Shown here piece by piece: positions 61,873 through 64,000 of a stretch of 64,000 nucleotides of DNA. Position 1 is the stretch's first letter. Each line of letters opens with the position of its first letter. The stretch lies in NCBI RefSeq assembly GCF_900104155.1, contig NZ_FMYB01000009.1, positions 62,001 to 126,000 of the forward strand, in the 5' to 3' direction. Source of the DNA: Butyrivibrio sp. INlla16 (GTDB lineage Bacteria > Bacillota > Clostridia > Lachnospirales > Lachnospiraceae). A program made the translations under genes and the position numbers. Below the pieces are notes generated by a model, which saw only the letters and a list, made by a program, of their open reading frames with translations, was not told the origin of the DNA and did no database searches.

Positions 61873-64000
61873 TTATACTGCTGCGTTTTGTTTATTAAGA
61901 CTTATCCATCCCTTTATATCTGATACCCCGGGATATAACTTATATCCTCCCTCTTCGGGGATGGCAAGTGTGGGAGCCTGCATTATCCCTAATTCCTGAG
62001 CAAGGTCTGAGTTATCATTTGCATCCAAAAGCTCGTATTTGACACCGGCTGTATCCAGAAGAGTAGTGGCTATTCTGCAATTAGGACATGTTTTTGTCTT
62101 AAATAAAAGCACCGAATTCATATCGGGTGTTTTTATATTTATCAGGTTGTTTTCAAGCTCTGCGGCAGTTTTTACTGAAACTGATACATTCTCGCGTTTC
62201 AAAGTTGAATGTGCTACATCATATACTTTTCGATCTTTATATTCCTGAGCCTTACCATCGTTCCAGTTTGCAACAGGACGATAATAACCTGTAATACGGC
62301 TGTAAACCTCGGTTTTTGCACCACATATAGGACAAACAGCCTGCTCTCCGGAAAGATATCCGTGTTCTTTACAAATAGAATAGGTCGGTGACATTGTGTA
62401 GTAAGGAAGCTTGTAATTCTCAGCAATTTTGCGCACAAGATTGGCAGCTGCCTTCCAGTCAGGAAGTTTTTCGCCTAAAAATGCATGGAATACAGTTCCT
62501 GAGGTATACAATGTCTGTAATTCATCCTGAATATCAAGAGCCGAGAAAATATCCTCCGTGTAGCCAACGGGTAGATGCGAAGAATTGGTGTAATAAGGTG
62601 TTTCAGCCATGTTCGCGGTTATGATATCGGGATAGAGTTCCTTATCGTGCTTAGCAAAGCGATATGTGGTAGATTCAGCAGGTGTGGCCTCGAGGTTGTA
62701 GAGATCTCCATACTGCTCCTGGTAATCGGATAGGCGGTCTCTCATATGTGTGAGAACCTCCTTGGTAAACTGCTGAACTTTCTCGCTTGTCATGTCGGCT
62801 CTAAGCCACTTTGCATTCAGGCCCACTTCGTTCATACCGATAAGTCCGATGGTAGAGAAGTGGTTGCTGAAAGATCCGAGATATCTCTTGGTGTAAGGAT
62901 ATAAGCCCTGTTCAAGAAGCTTGCTAATAACCTGACGTTTAGTATTAAGGCTTCTTGCAGCAACATCCATAAGGTGATCCAATTGACTGTAGAAGTCATT
63001 TTCATCTTTCGCAAGGTATGCAATTCTGGGCATATTGATAGTTACTACGCCGATAGAACCGGTTGATTCGCCAGAGCCGAAGAAGCCGCCTGATTTTTTC
63101 CTCAGTTCGCGAAGATCTAGGCGCAGTCTGCAGCACATGGAACGGACATCGCTGGGCTCCATGTCTGAATTTATATAATTTGAGAAATACGGTGTGCCGT
63201 ATTTTGCAGTCATTTCAAAGAGAAGTTTGTTATTTTCGGTCTCGCTCCAATCAAAATCACTTGTTATTGAATAGGTGGGGATGGGATACTGGAATCCACG
63301 TCCGTTGGCATCTCCTTCAATCATTATCTCGATAAATGCCTTGTTGACCATATCCATCTCACGCTGGCAGTCGCCATAGGTGAAATCAACTTCTTTTCCG
63401 CCGACAATAGCGTTAAGGTTCCGAAGATCGGCAGGAACGGTCCAATCCAGAGTAATGTTGGAAAACGGTGCCTGTGTGCCCCATCTGCTCGGTGTATTGA
63501 CTCCGTAGACAAAGGACTGGATACACTGCTTGACATCTTCATAGGAAAGATTATCGATTTTCACAAAAGGAGCCAGATATGTATCAAATGACGAGAAAGC
63601 CTGCGCGCCTGCCCATTCATTCTGCATGATACCAAGGAAATTGACCATCTGGTTGCAAAGAGTGGAGAGATGGTTGGCAGGAGCGGATGTAATCTTGCCG
63701 GGAATGCCGCCAAGTCCTTCCTGAATCAGCTGTTTAAGACTCCATCCTGCGCAATATCCTGATAGCATGGCAAGGTCATGGATGTGAATTGCAGCGCTTC
63801 TGTGAGCCTTTGCAATCTCTTCGTCATAGACCTCTGATAGCCAGTAATTTGCTGTAATAGCACCTGAATTTGAGAGAATAAGACCACCGATAGAGTAGGT
63901 AACCGTTGAATTTTCCTTAACACGCCAGTCATTGATTTTGAGGTAGTCATTTACAAGATCCTTGTAGTTTAAAAGTGCAGAGTTGATATTGCGGACCTTC
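61873..64000 (-). CDS. nrdD: Anaerobic ribonucleoside-triphosphate reductase with C-terminal glutaredoxin-like domain (5' end beyond window)
   Basis: This class III reductase makes deoxyribonucleotides without oxygen, using a glycyl radical. The frame stays open to the window end, so the start is missing; the ATG at 63768 is internal, since the codons before it read AAIHIHDLAMLSGYC. Seen in order: RVKENSTVTYSIGGL near the window end, the catalytic barrel with LDLRELRKKSGGFFGSG, a zinc site CKEHGYLSGEQAVCPICG, and the glycyl-radical loop RITGYYRPVANWNDGK. About 90 residues follow with TKTCPNCRIATTLLDTAGVKYELLDAN, a CxxC glutaredoxin-like fold. The last part could supply electrons to the enzyme. 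NrdG is not in the window and may lie upstream. Confidence 0.93.
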   Translation of the reverse strand, partial: KVRNINSALLNYKDLVNDYLKINDWRVKENSTVTYSIGGLILSNSGAITANYWLSEVYDEEIAKAHRSAAIHIHDLAMLSGYCAGWSLKQLIQEGLGGIPGKITSAPANHLSTLCNQMVNFLGIMQNEWAGAQAFSSFDTYLAPFVKIDNLSYEDVKQCIQSFVYGVNTPSRWGTQAPFSNITLDWTVPADLRNLNAIVGGKEVDFTYGDCQREMDMVNKAFIEIMIEGDANGRGFQYPIPTYSITSDFDWSETENNKLLFEMTAKYGTPYFSNYINSDMEPSDVRSMCCRLRLDLRELRKKSGGFFGSGESTGSIGVVTINMPRIAYLAKDENDFYSQLDHLMDVAARSLNTKRQVISKLLEQGLYPYTKRYLGSFSNHFSTIGLIGMNEVGLNAKWLRADMTSEKVQQFTKEVLTHMRDRLSDYQEQYGDLYNLEATPAESTTYRFAKHDKELYPDIITANMAETPYYTNSSHLPVGYTEDIFSALDIQDELQTLYTSGTVFHAFLGEKLPDWKAAANLVRKIAENYKLPYYTMSPTYSICKEHGYLSGEQAVCPICGAKTEVYSRITGYYRPVANWNDGKAQEYKDRKVYDVAHSTLKRENVSVSVKTAAELENNLINIKTPDMNSVLLFKTKTCPNCRIATTLLDTAGVKYELLDANDNSDLAQELGIMQAPTLAIPEEGGYKLYPGVSDIKGWISLNKQNAAV

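Noticed and set aside
1-64000. Transposase, integrase, relaxase or rRNA genes
   Set aside because: None was recognised on either strand; mobility is suggested only by the rep and par genes.

Overview
The window looks like DNA of a rumen or gut Lachnospiraceae bacterium close to Butyrivibrio or Pseudobutyrivibrio. I infer this from the moderate-to-low G+C, the Firmicute ribosome-binding sites, lipoproteins with long Glu/Ala/Ser-rich linkers, a large cytoplasmic and surface xylan-degrading repertoire, cellobiose phosphorylase, and families typical of that group. It carries a theta-type replication module (Rep_3 initiator, at least a dozen iterons, ParA and a ParB-like partner, an AT-rich 1.5 kb non-coding stretch) beside ordinary chromosomal-type genes (anaerobic ribonucleotide reductase, MTHFR, HU). 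This suggests a chromid or megaplasmid; Butyrivibrio is known to have such replicons. No rRNA, tRNA, CRISPR array, insertion sequence or relaxase was seen.

Layout. 0-5.5 kb: the 3' end of a GH2 enzyme, then a leftward operon of a polar amino-acid ABC importer, a TSCPD protein, a DUF4015 glycosidase-like protein and a Sfp-type phosphopantetheinyl transferase, then an L,D-transpeptidase. 5.6-27 kb: a leftward xylan-utilisation block of 14 genes. In transcription order it is GH10 xylanase, a 982-aa membrane-anchored binding protein with two carbohydrate-binding-like modules, two permeases, an NHL/TPR membrane protein, a YIP1 protein, a DUF5696 protein, two more permeases, a second binding lipoprotein, a U32-like protein, an SGNH esterase, a GH3 enzyme and a GH5 lipoprotein. 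A divergent AraC regulator (27.5 kb) follows, then two GH43 genes and a divergent esterase-GH43 fusion (28.5-34.6 kb).

34.7-42.1 kb: LacI regulator, sugar ABC importer (binding protein and two permeases) and divergent GH94 cellobiose phosphorylase with a clear promoter and operator-like dyad. 42.1-48.5 kb: housekeeping and small genes (HD hydrolase, MATE pump, HU, a tRNA-dihydrouridine synthase gene interrupted by an amber codon, GNAT, SGNH hydrolase, and an HPr-like protein without the phosphorylatable histidine but with the regulatory serine). 48.5-53.8 kb: the replication and partition region. 53.8-64 kb: HypA, CheY, MTHFR, a chemoreceptor paired with a binding lipoprotein, M3 oligopeptidase, an XRE regulator and NrdD with a C-terminal glutaredoxin-like domain.

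How it fits together. Extracellular GH10 and GH5 would cut xylan and beta-glucan to oligosaccharides. Two or three ABC systems would bind and import these. None of them has its own ATPase here, so a shared ATPase elsewhere is implied. Cytoplasmic GH3, GH43, esterases and GH94 would finish degradation. The most unusual part is the conserved-looking insert of NHL/TPR, YIP1 and DUF5696 membrane proteins between two permease pairs, which may form an accessory complex of a non-canonical oligosaccharide importer.
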